Position numbers and translations under genes: made by a program. A stretch of 33,103 nucleotides of DNA. Origin: Mycobacterium sp. IS-1590. Lineage in GTDB: Bacteria; Actinomycetota; Actinomycetes; Mycobacteriales; Mycobacteriaceae. Of this stretch, positions 31,885 to 33,103 are shown in pieces (positions within the stretch are counted from its first letter, which is position 1; each line of letters begins with the position of its first letter). The DNA lies in the NCBI RefSeq assembly GCF_001500025.1, contig NZ_LQIW01000022.1, positions 1 to 33,103 on the forward strand. The letters are read 5' to 3'. The notes under the pieces are model-generated. The model was not told where the DNA came from. It worked only from the letters and a program-made list of their open reading frames with translations, and made no database searches.

Positions 31885-33103
31885 TCAGTCCCGTCCCGTC
31901 GCATGGGCGGCCGCTCGTCGCTCCCTGGCGATCTGTTGCACCGCACCGAGTCCGTTCAACGAAGGCTTGGCCAGGGTCGGCGACTTCGAGGCCAGATACA
32001 CCAGCGGCCACGTCACCAGGAAGACCACGACGACGTCGAGGATGGTGGTCAGACCCAGGGTGAACGCGAAGCCCTTGACCTGACCGACCGCGAGAACGTA
32101 GAGCACCGCGGCGGCGAGCAGCGTCACCGCGTTGCCGGACACGATCGTCTTGCGGGCCCTCGCCCAACCGCGCGGCACCGCCGACCGGAACGAACGCCCT
32201 TCGCGTATCTCGTCTTTGATGCGCTCGAAGAACACCACGAACGAGTCGGCGGTCATACCGATACCGATGATCAGACCCGCGATACCGGCCAAATCCAGTG
32301 TGTAACCGATCCATCTGCCCAGAAGCACCAGTATCGCGTAAACCATTGCGCCCGAAGCGACCAGCGACAGGGCGGTCAACACGCCCAGCATCCGGTAGTA
32401 GAGCAACGAATAGGCCAACACCAACGCCAGCCCGACCGCACCGGCGATCAAGCCCGCGCGCAGTGACGACAGACCCAGTGTGGCGGAGACGGTTTCAGCT
32501 TCCGACGACTCGAAGGACAACGGCAGCGAACCGTACTTCAGCACGTTGGCCAATTCGCGGGCCGACTGCTGAGTGAACTGTCCGCTGATCTGTGTGCGGC
32601 CGCCGGGGATCGGCTCACGGATCTCGGGCGCGCTCATCACCTTCGTGTCGAGCACGAACGCGGTCTGCGTCCCGACGTTGGCAGCGGTGAAATCCGCCCA
32701 CGTCTTCGCGCCGTCGCCCTTGAACTGGACGTCGACGACGTACTCACCGCGCTGCTGGTCCAGACCGGAGGTGGCGTCCTGGATCTGCTCTCCGTTGATG
32801 ATCGACTTGTCGAGCAGATAGACGTTGCCATCCCGACCGCAGGTGATCAGCGGCAGGTTCGGGTCGTCGTTGCCTGCGAGGACGTCGTCCTCGCCGCAGC
32901 GAGTGGCCTGGAACTGCAGTGCCAGGATCTGGACCTGCTGATCTGTGCTCTGCCGCAACTGCTTCTCGTCGGCGATGCGCTGCGCCAGCGGAATGTTCTC
33001 CGGCGACGTCGGCGCGGTCTGCGTCGGTGAGGGTTCGGGAGCACCCGGCGCGGGTGACGGCTCGGGGGCGCCCGGGGTCGGCTCGGGGGCGCCCGAACCG
33101 TCA
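31885..33103 (-). CDS. secD: Protein translocase subunit SecD (5' truncated by window end)
   Basis: About 405 C-terminal residues of SecD. The frame runs open to the window edge, so TM1 and the first part of P1 lie outside. The visible part begins with a Pro-rich linker containing GAPEP three times. The P1 region follows ([49 protein letters not shown]). TM2-6 come next, with [23 protein letters not shown] as the D4-type proton-path motif (conserved Asp) and [22 protein letters not shown] final segments. SecD and SecF form the proton-driven SecDF unit. The gene is 1 nt upstream of secF. It is the parent or sister of the truncated paralogue at 23374-24507. The repeat-rich linker is longer than in most SecD proteins I know. 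Confidence 0.94.
   Translation of the reverse strand, partial: DGSGAPEPTPGAPEPSPAPGAPEPSPTQTAPTSPENIPLAQRIADEKQLRQSTDQQVQILALQFQATRCGEDDVLAGNDDPNLPLITCGRDGNVYLLDKSIINGEQIQDATSGLDQQRGEYVVDVQFKGDGAKTWADFTAANVGTQTAFVLDTKVMSAPEIREPIPGGRTQISGQFTQQSARELANVLKYGSLPLSFESSEAETVSATLGLSSLRAGLIAGAVGLALVLAYSLLYYRMLGVLTALSLVASGAMVYAILVLLGRWIGYTLDLAGIAGLIIGIGMTADSFVVFFERIKDEIREGRSFRSAVPRGWARARKTIVSGNAVTLLAAAVLYVLAVGQVKGFAFTLGLTTILDVVVVFLVTWPLVYLASKSPTLAKPSLNGLGAVQQIARERRAAAHATGRD

Overview
The window is high-GC actinobacterial DNA and almost certainly comes from a rapid-growing mycobacterium (Mycolicibacterium type). The right half follows the Mycobacterium tuberculosis gene order Rv2580c to Rv2587c: hisS, a glyoxalase-II-like hydrolase, ppiB, relA, apt, an SBP5 lipoprotein, secF and secD. 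An Rv2575-like metallopeptidase opens the window and an Rv2578c-like radical SAM gene lies near 11 kb. TANNNT -10 boxes, GTG starts, a mycobacterial LexA box and a mycofactocin-type dehydrogenase fit the same assignment. I recognised these orthologies by eye and ran no search.

Layout. 1-4.8 kb: end of a zinc metallopeptidase, a DUF885 protein, a metallo-beta-lactamase-fold hydrolase, an NmrA-like reductase and a mycofactocin-type SDR. 4.9-10.3 kb: a lipid or xenobiotic catabolism block, with a TesB-like protein divergent from a TetR regulator, then an amidohydrolase and two translationally coupled acyl-CoA dehydrogenases. Two near-identical palindromes mark probable TetR operators. 10.4-13.7 kb: an Rv2578c-like radical SAM protein and a HelD-family RNA polymerase motor diverge from one consensus SOS box. 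13.7-19.2 kb: a small secreted protein and a complete urtABCDE urea/short-chain-amide ABC transporter. 19.2-20.4 kb: two overlapping paralogous membrane genes flanked by inverted copies of a 62-bp repeat. 20.4-25.8 kb: hisS and its hydrolase partner diverge from a three-gene envelope cluster (cyclophilin, truncated SecD paralogue, DUF4190-cyclophilin fusion), followed by a DUF4333 lipoprotein. 25.8-33.1 kb, all on the minus strand: a 26-bp hairpin tandem repeat, relA, apt, the SBP5 lipoprotein gene, secF and a partial secD.

The most unusual items are: (1) a SecD-like protein that keeps the periplasmic P1 region and two membrane anchors but lacks the channel half, lying between two membrane-anchored cyclophilins; (2) a HelD-type RNA polymerase motor gene apparently sharing a LexA box with the radical SAM gene; (3) the TetR two-operator regulon; (4) tandem GNRA-tetraloop hairpins at the 3' end of relA; and (5) the dispersed 62-bp intergenic repeat. 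All function calls rest on motif recognition and gene order.
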